A stretch of DNA of 64,000 nt from Pseudogymnoascus destructans (GCF_001641265.1 NW_020167536.1:62001-126000); one strand, 5' to 3'; shown: positions 1-10,885, counted from the first letter of the stretch. Notes: generated from the sequence alone by a model not told the origin. Made by a program: numbers and translations.

Positions 1-1
1 G

Positions 2-781
2 TGGCAGTCCGTGATCTTCAAGGTCGGCGACGACTGTCGACAGGACCTGCTCGCGCTGCAAATGATCGCTGCCTTCCGCGGCATCTTCAGCAATGTCGGA
101 CTCGACGTATACGTCTTCCCCTACCGCGTCACCGCCACTGCACCCGGATGCGGTATCATCGAGGTGCTCCCTAACTCTGTGTCCCGCGATATGCTCGGGC
201 GCGAAGCCGTCAACGGCCTCTACGACTACTTCGTCAGCAAGTACGGCACACCGGACAGCGTGCGCTTCCAGGCCGCGCGCAGCAACTTCGTCAAGTCCCT
301 CGCCGCGTACAGCATCATTGCCTTCCTGCTGCAGTTCAAGGACCGTCACAACGGTAACATCATGCTCGACGACGCCGGCCATCTCATCCACATCGACTTC
401 GGGTTCTGCTTCGATATCGCGCCCGGCGGCGTGCGCTTTGAGCGTGCGCCGTTCAAGCTCACGGCTGAGATGGTGGCCGTCATGGGCGGCTCGTCGAGCA
501 CGCAGAGTTATCGCTGGTTCGAGGAGTTGTGCGTCAAGGCCTTCTTAGCCGCGCGGCGTCACGTAGACGCACTCTGCCGCATTGTGCGGCTAATGCTCGA
601 TAGCGGGCTGCCGTGCTTCAAGCCGGAGAGCATCAAGCACTTCCGCGAGCGGTTCGTGCTGGAGAAGAGCGAGCGTGACGCTGCGGTATTTGTGCGGGGG
701 CTGGTGCGGAGGAGTCATAATAGTTATAGTACGGGCGTGTACGATCAGTTCCAGCTGATGACGAACGGAATCCCATATTAG
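2..781 (+). CDS. stt4: Phosphatidylinositol 4-kinase type III alpha (Stt4-like), C-terminal catalytic part, 5' end outside window
   Basis: The frame is open from base 2 and ends at TAG 779-781, giving 259 residues of the lipid-kinase domain. The start of the visible part (WQSVIFKVGDDCRQD) matches the strongly conserved PI3K/PI4K segment after the ATP-binding lobe. The catalytic loop DRHNGNIM (about 341-364) and the activation-loop HIDFGF (about 388-405, with DFG) are intact, and the end (FQLMTNGIPY) is the usual PI4K-alpha C-terminus. The family phosphorylates phosphatidylinositol to PI4P at the plasma membrane. The N-terminal bulk (over 1500 residues in relatives) lies upstream of the window. 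No intron is seen. A pogo element is inserted 73 bp after the stop, probably in the 3' UTR. Family assignment is confident; the gene symbol follows yeast Stt4. Confidence 0.93.
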   Translation, partial: WQSVIFKVGDDCRQDLLALQMIAAFRGIFSNVGLDVYVFPYRVTATAPGCGIIEVLPNSVSRDMLGREAVNGLYDYFVSKYGTPDSVRFQAARSNFVKSLAAYSIIAFLLQFKDRHNGNIMLDDAGHLIHIDFGFCFDIAPGGVRFERAPFKLTAEMVAVMGGSSSTQSYRWFEELCVKAFLAARRHVDALCRIVRLMLDSGLPCFKPESIKHFRERFVLEKSERDAAVFVRGLVRRSHNSYSTGVYDQFQLMTNGIPY

Positions 782-854
782 TGGCGGGTGGTAGAGTGTG
801 GAGGAACCAGATATATAGATAGTGCAGATTTTAATGTAACGTGAGTCGTGGCTA

Positions 855-2845
855 CTCGGTGTTCCACCCACTCGCTTCGCTCGTAGGTGGCGACAGCAAG
901 TTGTGCGTGCGACAGCAAGATGTGCGTACACCGCTATTTTGATATATAGAAAAAATAATAGTATTGTTCATAACGTAGTATCTACAATGCCTCAAAATAA
1001 CGATCCTACTATGATTGCTCGCCTTAATGAGGCCCAACAGTTCTTCTTAAAACAACCAAGTACATATACAATTGCTTGGGTTGCAAATAAATTCAATGTC
1101 AACCGTGAGACACTCCGACGTCGTATTACGAGTACTACGTCTCCTCAATTACCCCACGGAGGTAGCAATCGAGTCTTATCTCAATCGCAAGAGACCGCGG
1201 TCTGTCAATTCATATACGACCAACTTGAGCGCGGGGTCCCTGCCAACCGATCTATGATACTACGGGCAGTTGCAGACTTACGACCTAATCGTACGATACC
1301 ATCACAACGGTGGCTACAACGCTTTCTAAAAGCACACCCCGAATTTCATACAATTCACACGAAGACGTTAAATACACATCGGAAGCAAGCACAAAAGAAA
1401 GAGGTGTTTGAGGAATTCTTTCTCACATATAACGCCCTTATTACAAAACATAACATTAAGCCATATAATTTATGGAATGTTGATGAGACAGGCTATATGA
1501 TTGGGTGTTATAAGTCTACGGCTGTTATTGTACCAATCGGTGTAAAGCAGTGGACTGTTGATAATCCTGAGAATCGGCTCTCTGTTACTGTAATTGAGGC
1601 AGTAAATGCAAGTGGTGCTGCACTTGCAGAAGCTATCATTATCCCTGGCAAACTTCATATGGATTCATGGTACAATGATGACCTTGAGCCAAATGCTCTC
1701 ATTATTGTAAATGAGAGCGGGTATTCAAACGACGACATTGCAATCCAATACCTTATGCATTTTATCCAACTATCTGCAGAGCATATGGCACCAGATGATA
1801 CTCGCCTCTTATTACTTGACGGCCATGACTCTCATAAAACAGAGCGCTTTCTTACATTAGCAGAAGAGCATAACATTGTTATTTGCTGCCTTCCTGCTCA
1901 TACAACACATCTATTACAACCTCTTGATGTAGCGGTTTTTAAGCAGTGCAAACACTTTCATCAAAAGGCACTTGATCAAGCAGTACGTAGCTACGACTAT
2001 GAGTATAAGCTACGTACGTTCCTTTCAGACCTCCCGCAAATCCGACGGCAATCTCTAACTGTCCGTACAATTCAATCTGGTTGGAGAAATACAGGACTAT
2101 ATCCATATAATCCTCCACTTGTAATTGACAAGATACAAGAGACTCGGAATCAAACACCTGATTATGAGCCATTTGCTTCATATAATATTATCTCAACACC
2201 GAAAACAACTATGCAAAGTGTGCAAGCGGTTGAACATTGGCAGAAGAGAGCAGAGGAAGCTTTCTCATCGCCTTCAAGAGAAGGGTTTCAATCATTTGCA
2301 CGTGGAACTACAGTTGTTCTACACCGGGCAGAGCTCTATAAGACCGAGCTAGATATTATGACTCTACGTGCAGTAGAGCAGAAGGCAGCAAAGGCAAGGG
2401 CACGGAAATCACTACAGAAAGGAGGGCAGTTATATGCATCAGATGCACGGAAAATGCGGGAAGAGAAGAAAGCAAAGTTGCAAGCAAAAGCAGACGCAAG
2501 AGCAGCAAGGGAATCGGACCAAGTAGTAAAGCAGCTACAAGCGCAAGCACGTAAAATCGAAATTGAAGAGCGTAAGGTTGAGAGGAAGCGGGTAGCAGAG
2601 CGGAAGAAGGAAGGGTTGAAATCAAAAGTGATCATTTTACGGTATAGTAAGGATCAAAGTGATAGTAGCAATAGTGGCAGTAGCGATAGTGATAGTAGTT
2701 CTATTGATTTTATGTTTTAATTATATAGTTATATAGTTGATATATAAGGCGTCTTTTTCTTCGTTTTATGTGTCGCACATCTTGCTGTCGCACGCACAAC
2801 TTGCTGTCGCCACCTACGAGCGAAGCGAGTGGGTGGAACACCGAG
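855..2845 (+). mobile_element. Pogo-1: apparently intact pogo/Fot1-like DNA transposon with perfect 72-bp TIRs and TA target duplication
   Basis: The left TIR 855-926 and right TIR 2774-2845 are exact reverse complements over 72 bp, starting CTCGGTGTTCC. They are flanked by TA at 853-854 and 2846-2847, the target duplication expected for the Tc1/mariner/pogo superfamily. Inside each TIR there is a tandem pair of about 19 bp units (GCGACAGCAAGTTGTGCGT and GCGACAGCAAGATGTGCG), plausible transposase binding sites. The single uninterrupted transposase ORF and the identical TIRs argue for a recent insertion and possible autonomy. It lies in the 3' flank of the Stt4 gene. Confidence 0.92.
987..2720 (+). 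CDS. Pogo-1 transposase (DDE_1 / CENP-B-like), full length
   Basis: 577 residues from ATG 987 (MPQNNDPTM). The frame is open further upstream from a non-ATG codon in the TIR, but this ATG gives the usual N-terminus. Domains in order: an N-terminal psq-type helix-turn-helix (about 1-65), a CENP-B-type helix-turn-helix (about 70-140), and the DDE catalytic core (about 170-390) with NVDETGY, LLLLDGHDSH and LLQPLDVAVF carrying the three acidic residues. A long Lys/Glu/Arg-rich, probably coiled-coil tail and a Ser/Asp-rich C-terminus follow. It would bind the TIRs and cut and paste the element into TA sites. No stop or frameshift is present, unlike every other transposase in the window. Confidence 0.92.
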   Translation: MPQNNDPTMIARLNEAQQFFLKQPSTYTIAWVANKFNVNRETLRRRITSTTSPQLPHGGSNRVLSQSQETAVCQFIYDQLERGVPANRSMILRAVADLRPNRTIPSQRWLQRFLKAHPEFHTIHTKTLNTHRKQAQKKEVFEEFFLTYNALITKHNIKPYNLWNVDETGYMIGCYKSTAVIVPIGVKQWTVDNPENRLSVTVIEAVNASGAALAEAIIIPGKLHMDSWYNDDLEPNALIIVNESGYSNDDIAIQYLMHFIQLSAEHMAPDDTRLLLLDGHDSHKTERFLTLAEEHNIVICCLPAHTTHLLQPLDVAVFKQCKHFHQKALDQAVRSYDYEYKLRTFLSDLPQIRRQSLTVRTIQSGWRNTGLYPYNPPLVIDKIQETRNQTPDYEPFASYNIISTPKTTMQSVQAVEHWQKRAEEAFSSPSREGFQSFARGTTVVLHRAELYKTELDIMTLRAVEQKAAKARARKSLQKGGQLYASDARKMREEKKAKLQAKADARAARESDQVVKQLQAQARKIEIEERKVERKRVAERKKEGLKSKVIILRYSKDQSDSSNSGSSDSDSSSIDFMF

Positions 2846-2934
2846 TAGGCTGCGCACTGGGTACTCATGAGTCGAGTAGTAGAATTTTTACTCACCCAGC
2901 TGGGTTACTCACCAAAATATCACTTTAGCGTAGA

Positions 2935-3464
2935 GAAGAGCAGGACTACAACCATTTGAATTGAACCACGACGAATTATCCGTGAAATGACACTTTAAGA
3001 AGTTATTAAAGTTGAACAACGGCCTCAAACACCACAACAACATGATATTTTTGATACTGTCTTTCAAAATAGTAGCCCACCTGACTTTACAACACTACGG
3101 AAAGCAAATACAGTACTCTCTACTATTCTTGAAGCCCGTATAGTGTTAAACACATCTATAAAGCGAATATTCAAAAGTTAGCAGATGTAACAGAGCGACT
3201 AAATACACGCAATTTTCTATAACAACATGATACTGACAATCTACGATCAATTGTTCAAGCTTGGAGAGTACAGCAAAAAGGCAAGCGAGCAATTTTAAAG
3301 GGTCATTTTCATATTTCTACAAGGGAATTGCAGCTACAGGTCGTTGAAGCAGAGGTTGTTACTTAACAGAAGTCAATAGCAACAGGTAGAACTACAAACA
3401 AGGATATAATTAAGCAAGGAGATGAAGAATCTGAGGACTTAGGAGAAGTATCTAATTGTATATA
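2935..3464 (+). pseudogene. Relic of a pogo transposase C-terminal half (decayed)
   Basis: Translation in shifting frames gives pieces typical of the C-terminal region of fungal DDE_1 transposases, such as TPQQHDIFDTVFQNSS and QKGKRAILKGHFHIST. Several stops and frameshifts break it. It is the target into which the next pogo relic (left end at 3465, TA before it) inserted. A similar relic lies at 37196-37687. Bases 2848-2934, just before, hold nothing recognisable. Confidence 0.6.
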
Positions 3465-4490
3465 CAGTCAAACCTCGCCTAGACGATCCTCTTTTAGCCG
3501 ATAACCTCTTTTGTGCAATATTTTTCCACGGACCGATATTTTTACCATACAAAATATGATTCAATGATTATCGTCTTTTCCAGCCTGTTTATTGTCTTAA
3601 CGTATATTCTGACAGCCATTAGAATCACCCGATTACAGTCGAGCGGCGTGCCCTTCAACACTGGGCCCACCAACAAGTTCCAAAGCCAACTCAGCGGCAG
3701 TGTATTGAATGGTTTGAACGACAGTATCATCACAAATTAAGCCAGTCAACTATTTCTGAATCACTAAGCAGCAACTTTGAGGCCCTTGATAAAAACCAAT
3801 ACACTAGAATCCAACGCCGTCGACTAGGCCAGTGGCCAAAGCTAGAGGAAATCCTTTGGGAGTGGCAGATTCAGATTGAAGAAAAGGGAGGGTTTACAGA
3901 TATACTACAGCAGAAGGCACTGTAAGGATGCCTGTCCCTCAGTGACGGAAAGGATCTGAGTTGGACAGGTTACGGTCACATGATAAGAGTTAAGGCAGGT
4001 TAGCCAAGTCGGACCCGTTTCGGGTACTTAAGGGGATTGACCCAACGGGGTCCCTCTCCCAGTCACATGGTGAGAGTGAAGGCAGGTTAGCCAAGTCGGA
4101 CCCATTTCGGGTACTTAAGGAGATTGACCCAACGGGGTTCCTCTCCTCATCTTTTTTGTATCCTTCGTAGTAGACCTATAGGATAGCATCCGTTTAGCCT
4201 CCGACTTGCACTCTCAATGCTATTACTGTGAGCTGGGTGCCCTGTGTCCTTACAGGCACAGCAGATCTGGAAACGACTGCCAGAATATGCTGGCCAAGAG
4301 TGCCCATCGTTTTCTACTGGCTGGCTCGAAAATTTCAAAAAGCAACATCATATACAATCACGGCAACGGTTTGGAGAGGCGGCATCAGTTCCGGAAAATG
4401 TTGAGGAAGAAATGAGGGCACTACGGACAATAGCAGGGGAGTTTCAAGAAGAGGATATATACAATATGGATGAAACTGGACTCTTCTGTT
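3465..4490 (+). pseudogene. Relic of a Pogo-5/Pogo-7-family element: left TIR and N-terminal transposase part, split by a solo LTR
   Basis: The left end CAGTCAAACCTCGCC at 3465 follows TA and resembles the TIRs of Pogo-5 (39634) and Pogo-7 (43273). From about 3640 the decayed frame resembles the Pogo-5 transposase N-terminus (LSQSTISESLSSNFE). It resumes after the LTR as AQQIWKRLPEYAGQECPSF to NMDETGLF at about 4255-4487. There it stops abruptly, and a GC-rich repeat follows, so the catalytic core after the first Asp is missing. Confidence 0.7.
3921..4254. mobile_element. Solo LTR (LTR-E), 334 bp, TSD GGCAC
   Basis: The insert begins TGTAAGGA and ends TCCTTACA, has 5-bp direct repeats GGCAC at 3916-3920 and 4255-4259, and splits the transposase relic cleanly between codons for QQKA and AQQIW. 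TG...CA ends with a 5-bp duplication fit a solo LTR. Inside, a unit of about 80 bp (AGGCAGGTTAGCCAAGTCGG and following) occurs twice. A related piece lies at 15708-15875. A non-autonomous inverted-repeat element is the alternative, since the 8-bp ends are inverted. Confidence 0.75.
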
Positions 4491-4574
4491 GTGAATAGGC
4501 CCCGAAGTTCTGGGCCGCCATAGTCACGGGACCCAAAAAGCCACACCGTAGGTGGCCGCCCAAGCCGGGCTACA
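4491..4574. repeat. GC-rich repeat fragment, also present near 57485-57558 (reverse)
   Basis: The stretch after GTGAATAGGCCCCGAAG matches, with few differences, the reverse complement of about 57485-57558. It starts exactly where the pogo relic stops. It may be the start of an LTR (TGAATAGG) whose other copy is split by Gypsy-3. No coding potential was seen. Confidence 0.55.
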
Positions 4575-5068
4575 GGGGTACTCTGACCTTGGACCTCCTT
4601 TCACTTCTTGGGCTAGGAACCTAGGAGATGGTTCTATGGGATTCTCTTACGTCGACTACAGTTACCAAGCCTGGTTAGTCATGGAAAGTCTTGAAAATGA
4701 GAGAACTACACTCCTTTAGCATAAATAGGATTGCCCTTTCCTTAAGAAAGGGCAAGCAGACAATACAGTAAATCGACTATCACATACTTCCACATCTTTT
4801 CCAAGCTTACAAGCATTGATCTTGTTACTCCTTGTTTCTGAAAAGTCAGTGAGGTGCTAACCTCTGACTTATCCCTTATCCCTGAGTTCTCAGACTCAAC
4901 ATTTGTTACAACTTGTCTAAACCACTCCACTACATCATACACCTGATTGCTGCGTTGTGGAATAGTCTAAGCTATGACCCTTTGGCTCTTTTTCCTAAGA
5001 CAGTGTGTTGTCTTAGTAAAATCATCCCTTCCTTGGGTGGCTAGATTCTCACATCTGGTACCATTACA
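4575..5068 (+). mobile_element. LTR-C, 5'-truncated copy
   Basis: This matches the 3' half of the LTR-C copies at 40979, 42019 and (reverse) 20619, including the CATAAATAGG core-promoter-like stretch and the terminal ACCATTACA. The first ~440 bp of the LTR are missing. It abuts the Copia-1 gag region, but the 3' LTR of Copia-1 is a different sequence, so the adjacency is probably secondary. Confidence 0.65.
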
Positions 5069-8000
5069 GAGGCGACTTATGCGCCTACTGGCATCGAGCA
5101 TGTCGCCATGAAGCTGGACAGTTTCTATGGCTATGTGCCCAAGTCCGATGTTGTTGGGGTCGAGGTGATCGATGCAGACCTCGACCGGATCCAACATGAA
5201 ATCGGAATGCTGAGCCCTATGGATCGCCCCTCTGAAGGAGCGAAACTCTCACTGCTTTTCCGAATCATGAGAGCAAGAGGGAGTCGGTACGACGCCGTCA
5301 TTACTCAAATCAAGCTCTCTAAGGGCCAATCGTACGACTCTGCCATTGGAGAGATCGCCAACTTCGAGCGCCATCTCATCGCGCCAAAGCCCCAAAAGGA
5401 GACAGCACTTCGTGCAGGTGGAATCAGATGCTAGGCCCACTGCTGGCAAGGGCAGTGGCTGAACACAAGGAAGCAAGCCTCGTTTCTCCGGATACTGCTT
5501 CTACTGTGACAAACCCGGTCACAGGAAGTCTGAATGCCAGACCAGAAAAAGGGACCAGAAGTCTGAGAAGAAAGTGGGGGAAGCCTCCACAGGACCCCTC
5601 GCAACACCAACCGCTGGAAAGGGGCTCTCGCCACCACCACAGCAGGCTACGAATATGGCCATTAAGGAACCTCACGATGGCCCAGTCGTGAGGGCATGGC
5701 TTGCCGCTACGGATATTGACAGCGCTACCAGTCGAGCTTCCAATGCCGTGACGTGGATTTTGGATTCGGAGTGCACGAGGCATATGACATTTGCCCGTGA
5801 CGCTTTCACTGAATATCACACGCTGGATCGACCTATTCCAATTGTCATAGCTAGTGGCGGATCCATCAGCGCTATTGCTGAAGGAACGGTCAACGTTGAA
5901 ACCATCATCGATGGGTCAAGGCAGATCGTGGAGTTCAAAGATGTGCTCCATGTGCCCTGACTGGCTGGGCATCTTCTCTCAGTGTCACAACTCGAAGACG
6001 ACAGTATTGAAGGGACGATTCGCAATCGTCAAATCCGCCTGAAGCGCGAAGGAAAAACTGTGTGCATTGGACATAGCATCAATGGCACGTATGTCATCTC
6101 TGGGACGCAGTACGAAACTATCTCCACATATCTTGCGATGGCTAGTAAACAGATGATGGCGAAGGATGCCATCTTATGACATTGTCGGTTCGGGCATCTA
6201 AGCTCCCAGATCTTAGAGCGTGCCCACATCGTCACAGACGGGATACCGGGCCCTATGCAGGACTTCACTGAACCATGTGAGTCCTGCCGGCTTAACAAGA
6301 GCACGAGGGTGATAAACCGGCATGCCCCTGAGCGTGCCATGAATCCCCTCGATCGCGTGCACAGTGATGTATGGGGCCCTTATAGAGTGCCAGCCATCGG
6401 TGGGGGCATCTATTTCATCACCTTCACCGATGACTATACCCAGAAATCGTGGATATATATCGCCAGCACGAAGGACCAGATACGGCCCATCTTCTCTGAG
6501 TTTCGCGTCCGTGTGGAACTAGAGACTGGGCGGAAAGTACGGATCGTCCGCTGCGATAATGGCGGAGTGTATAAGGGTCTTGAGAGTATATTCAGAATAA
6601 TATATGGCATTCTTTTTGAGTACACCACGGCATACACCCCATGACAAAATGGTGTCCCAGAGCGCCTCAATCGGACCCTCGTCTCGATAGCTCGAGCCAT
6701 GCTCGCTGACGCCGGGCTTCCCCCTGAGCTCTGGGGCAAAGCAGTGATAACGGCATCCTACATTCGAAATAGGACACCAATTGGACCAGGAGGAATGATG
6801 CCTGAAGAGGCCTATAGTGGCAAGAAGCCCTCGGTCTCCCACCTGCGGGCATGGGGCTGCGTCGCATACGCCCATTTAGCCCCTGAACAGAGGGACGGTG
6901 ACAAGTTGGCACCGAACGCCGTGCGCACGGCGCTCGTGGGCTACATGCCTGACTCGAAGCAGTATCGCCTGTACAACCCTGAGATGAAAAAGATCATTGT
7001 ATCGACCTCGCCATGGTTCGAGGAGGGTCACTGACTCGATTTCCCCAGCAAAGCTGCTCCCAGCACGGAAGTGGTCAGTTTCGACCCAATGGAGGCGGAC
7101 CCTCTGAATGGGCCCGCCCCGAATTTAAATTCACATGTCCAGCGCACAAAGACTCCACAGTCTCTCCGCAAAACCAGGACTGCGAGTACAACGGGTGTTA
7201 CTGATGCGCCCGCTGTGCATACCAACGATGACGGAGCAGACCGGTCAAGAGCGATCGCCGTCGCCTGCTCCAAGTGAGAACGTTGTTTCTCAGCGGAGCT
7301 CCAGCAGCGATTCTGGAAGTGAGGATGCAGCAGATCAGGGGGCCCCTGATCCCGGCCCAGTCCTCAGACGCAGCGGCCGCAAACGGCATCCTGCGCAACG
7401 ATTCGAGGGGGCGTACGCCGCCGCCATCGAAGAGATCCCAATGCCACGCAGCTTCAAAGAAGCGATGAAGAGCTGCGAGTACGCCGCCGAGTGGGCCCAA
7501 GCGGTCCGTGAAGAGCTCACAATGCTCCAGTCACTCGGTGCATGGGAGATAGTAAAGCTCCCATAAGGGAGAAAGACCGTTGGATGCCGGTGGGTATTCA
7601 GAGTGAAATACACACCCACCGGGCTGATTGACCGCTTCAAAGCACGGCTCGTGGCTTAAGGTTTCAGCCAGGTGCCGGGAGAGGATTTTCTAGAAACCTT
7701 CTCGCCGACGATTAGAGCTGAATCGCTCCGCTTCCTCCTCGCCCTCGGAGCACGTGAAGATCTCGAGATGCGGCAGGCAGACGTTGTCACTACTACCCTA
7801 ATTCAGAGCTCCATGCAGAGGTCTATCTTCGTCCCCCTGACAGGCTCGATTGCCCAGAAGGTTTCGTCTTGCATGCCCACCAATCAATCCCTGGATTGAA
7901 ACAGTCAGGCCGCGAGTGGTATATCGAAGCGTGCAAGGGTTTCAAAGAGCTCGGGCTCCAGCCACTCTTTGCTGACCCTAGCATCTTCACAACACCAGAC

Positions 8001-9518
8001 CGGAAGCTGATCATCGGCCTTTACGTCGATGATATGGTCATCTTGAGCAAGAATTTTGAGGTCATTGACACAGTCATTGCAGCCCTTCGGAGGTGCTGGC
8101 AGGTCAAGGATCTTGGCGAAGTGAGGAATATCCTTAGTCTACGGGTCACCAGAGACAGGAAGCGCCGCCTCATATACATCGACCAGGCTGGGTATATCAA
8201 CCAGATGGTCAGGCGATTTGGCCTCGCTGATGCGAAGCCGCGGACGACGCCATCAACGGATCGCATTGCCCTTGTGAAGGGTGACGGTGTGCACTCGTTT
8301 TGACATTGCTTATGTCTCTATGCAGCTGAGCCAGCACTGCAGCGCTCCAACGGTCCGGCACTGGAATGGGGTCACACACCTCATCTTACGGCTACAGTAA
8401 CATGACATCATGGTTACAGGGCCAGGGCCTAGTAATGTGACGTGTGAGTCACAGGGGGCAAGCGGGGTAGGCTGCCATGTGACGGGGCTAATGGATAGTT
8501 GCAGAAACTAGTGGATATTGGATAGTTGAGCTATCCACGAACTATCCTGAATATCTAGCTATCCGCCAACTATCCAGATTACCCATGAGGCACGATGCCA
8601 CTATATAAGTAGATAGTATTTCCTTAGATAGGAGCTTCGTGCTCAACTCAATATAGTATTCTTTACAATACTGTAACGTGTTACTTGGAAAGCCTTTGTG
8701 TCTAATCCCCTGCCTCCTCTGTCAAGTCAACCTTACGCAAGAAACCTCTGTGTCTTCTATCGTTTAGAAGTCAGCGTTACACCTCATCTGGTATCTACAT
8801 GGCTCTCGGAATTTACGACTACGATATGGGGGTTTAAGGGGCAACGCATCGCCTATGCTACAGCGCTTCTGCGACGCAGACTACACAGGAGATCAAGTCG
8901 ACCGCGGGTCGATTACGGGGCATATGTTCTTATTGAACGGAGGCCCAGTCAGCTGGACATTGTCCAAGCAGCGGTGCGTGGCGACATCCACCACCGAGGC
9001 CGAATACATCACACTCTGCGATGCGTCGAAGCAGGGACAGTGGCTCCGCGCCCTCCTGAAGGAGCTTCATCGGCCAGAACTCATTGGTGATAACTCAGTC
9101 TGTCACATCCTAAGTGATAACCAAGCCTGTATCACCATCGCTGAAGCACATCGATGTGCGATATCACTATATACAACAGCTCATCTCTTGCGGAAAGACG
9201 GCTGTGTCGTATGTGCCATCAGCGGATCAGAAGGCCGACGTGCTCATGAAGCCGTTGCACTACCAGCATTCAGGAGGTGCATCGGCGACTTCCTGGTCAC
9301 ACCAGGCAAATAGGGGTACTCCCTGAAAACGAGTCCTCCTGCCCCGGGATGGCACACTGCGTCTTGCATGCGAGCCCGCTGTAGGCAAAAAATCTCGACA
9401 TGCTCGGCGGTCTGGGCGGTGGATTTGGTCCAGTGGTCTGCATCGGTACAGCAATATCGACAGCTGCTGGCGAAGGAAGAAGGAAGAAGCCCCTCTGAGA
9501 GGGGGCCTTTATATTTGT
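5069..9518 (+). pseudogene. Copia-1: decayed Ty1/Copia retrotransposon gag-pol with many stops
   Basis: Order of pieces: gag remnant (about 5080-5430); CCHC zinc knuckle CFYCDKPGHRKSEC (about 5480-5525); aspartic protease WILDSECTRHM (about 5755), where the usual DSG is DSE; integrase (about 6250-7030) with HSDVWGP, CDNGGVYKG and QNGVPERLNRT; reverse transcriptase (about 7440-8300) with the YVDD box in LYVDDMVILS; RNase H (about 8860-9260) with ADYTGD and SKQRCVATSTTEAEY. The order protease-integrase-RT-RNase H is diagnostic for Copia. In-frame stops occur at several conserved positions (for instance LVA*GFSQ, where Q is expected), plus frameshifts and a solo LTR at 8384. It cannot encode a functional polyprotein. 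Confidence 0.88.
8384..8781 (+). mobile_element. Solo LTR-A with U3 module type 1, 398 bp, TSD CCTCA
   Basis: Flanked by CCTCA at 8379-8383 and 8782-8786, it interrupts Copia-1 between RT and RNase H, and the protein frame THLIWYLHGS is restored across the site. The first bases are TCTTACGG where relatives have TGTTACGG. U3 has GTGACGTGTGAGTCAC and inverted GGATAGTT/AACTATCC motifs. The TATA region CCACTATATAAGTAGATAG is shared with all LTRs of this family. It ends AGTCAGCGTTACA. Confidence 0.88.
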
Positions 9519-9703
9519 TGATATCACTTGCAGCGGTAGTACAGATCATCAAGTTGAGTTGAACAACAGTTCACTGGAATATGTGTTGTATTGTTGTTTT
9601 GAGTGAAGCTATCTACAGAACTATTTGTGGGTGGTCCGCAACCCGATTCGGTTGGCGAGCCACACGCCCAACCAATCAGTCTGAGCAACCTCCTCCTTCA
9701 ACA
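9519..9703 (+). mobile_element. Short Copia-type LTR (185 bp), probable 3' LTR of Copia-1
   Basis: Begins TGATATCACTTGCAGCGG and ends CTCCTTCAACA. A nearly identical 184-bp copy lies in reverse at 57659-57842, which defines both ends. A purine-rich tract (GAGAGGGGG, 9496-9504) lies shortly upstream. Position after the RNase H region fits a 3' LTR. No matching 5' LTR is seen. Confidence 0.7.
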
Positions 9704-9793
9704 GTATGGAAGCCTTCTTTGCCTCCCCCAAAGACTTTATTTGTTCGCTATGTGAGCGGTCTGTATCAATTGCATTTTTTTACAGCAGCCTCT

Positions 9794-10279
9794 TTATTCC
9801 CCAATCGCATTTAGGCCAGTGGCAGAACTAATCAGTAGCTCGAGATGGTCTTTCCTCCAAAGCAGCTTCTTATATATCGCGACGAAATCTTCGGAGCTAA
9901 TTAAGTAGTTCTCGGGGTCAAATTCCCGTGTTGGTTGGTCCAAGGGAATACGGAGCGATTCCAGGATAGCCGCCATGCACACGCGGGGGGCATCGTGGAG
10001 ATCGGTCCACCATTTTTCTGTTGTGGCAACAGTGTATTTTTCAAATGCCTCACCGCGGGACATGTGGTAAATTTAACTATGTGCACTGTTGGTGACATAC
10101 TCTGCATAGTGCATCCAGTGGCTTGCGATTATTTTCTTCAGGAATACCGTGCTGATGGATGGGTCGGAGCCGATCGGAATAAGATCCGCATGGTTCATCC
10201 AATAGAAACAAATGTCCTCCAAGATGGACGTACGTGGCGGACCCTGTTTCTTTACAAACTGTAGAATGTTCTCTCTCAC
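9794..10279 (-). pseudogene. Fragment of an unrecognised fungal protein with one in-frame stop
   Basis: On the minus strand one frame runs from about 10279 to 9794 with a single TAA (about 10070-10072) in the middle; around it the protein is ordinary and not transposon-like (SILEDICFYWMNHADLIP before, EKWWTDLHDAPRVCMAAILE after). No start codon other than GTG is seen, and the sequence upstream is decayed AT-rich DNA, so the N-terminus is lost. I do not recognise the family. It may be a captured or degraded host gene fragment stranded among transposons. Confidence 0.45.
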
Positions 10280-10885
10280 TTAAATCTACACTTAAGAACT
10301 CTAACTCCTCCTATAGTTAAGAGTAACAATTAGACTTTAAAGACTCCCTAACTATAAGGGAGCTTAACTTTCAAATATAGAGCACAAGAACCACATTATA
10401 CAACATTAGAACAGCTCTCCTAGCTTAATTAATGATGCTGTTAGCTGCCTTGTTAAAGGGGTAGAAATTATGATGCATCTTCTGTTCTACTTAAGGTAGA
10501 AGTTAAGGCTCTATAAGTAGCAAATGAACAGAAAAAGAGAAGGGAAAGGAAGCATAAGAGGCATATAATGAAAGGGGGTAGTCTCTCTGTACAAGAGCGA
10601 GAGGATATCCTTTAGAGTGCTAAGGTTGATGCTTAAGTCCATATAGAGGTGGCAAGTAAGACCACTTAGTAGGTGGGTTCTATAGGCTAATAGTAGCGCT
10701 ATAGAGTATGTGGAACTATAGGGCATAACGCCTATACGTGTGAGAGGTGCTAGGAATCAATTACAATTAAATAAGGGTTATTATGTAGGGTGGTGTATTA
10801 GTAGTTGTAGTAATAGTTAAATTTTGATGTTTTTGCTAGCAACTTGCTTAGGATGGCAACTTGCTTATGAAATACGTTATAAGTA
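10280..10885. other. Decayed AT-rich spacer, possible transposase-tail relic
   Basis: No open frame of note. Around 10520-10640 a broken plus-strand reading resembles the Lys/Arg-rich tail of pogo transposases (KRKREGKEA, SLSVQE). The rest is AT-rich without recognised structure. The left TIR of Pogo-2 begins at 10886. Confidence 0.35.

Noticed and set aside
93..548. A 151-codon Ser/Ala/Arg-rich ORF overlapping the PI4K gene.
   Set aside because: Composition typical of a shadow frame in GC-rich coding DNA; the PI4K frame explains the sequence.
3921..4254. An intron in the transposase relic: the insert has GTAAGG near its start and TTACAG at its end.
   Set aside because: The ends TG...CA, the 5-bp direct repeats GGCAC and internal ~80-bp repeats shared with 15708-15875 fit a solo LTR better; relatives of the gene have no intron there.
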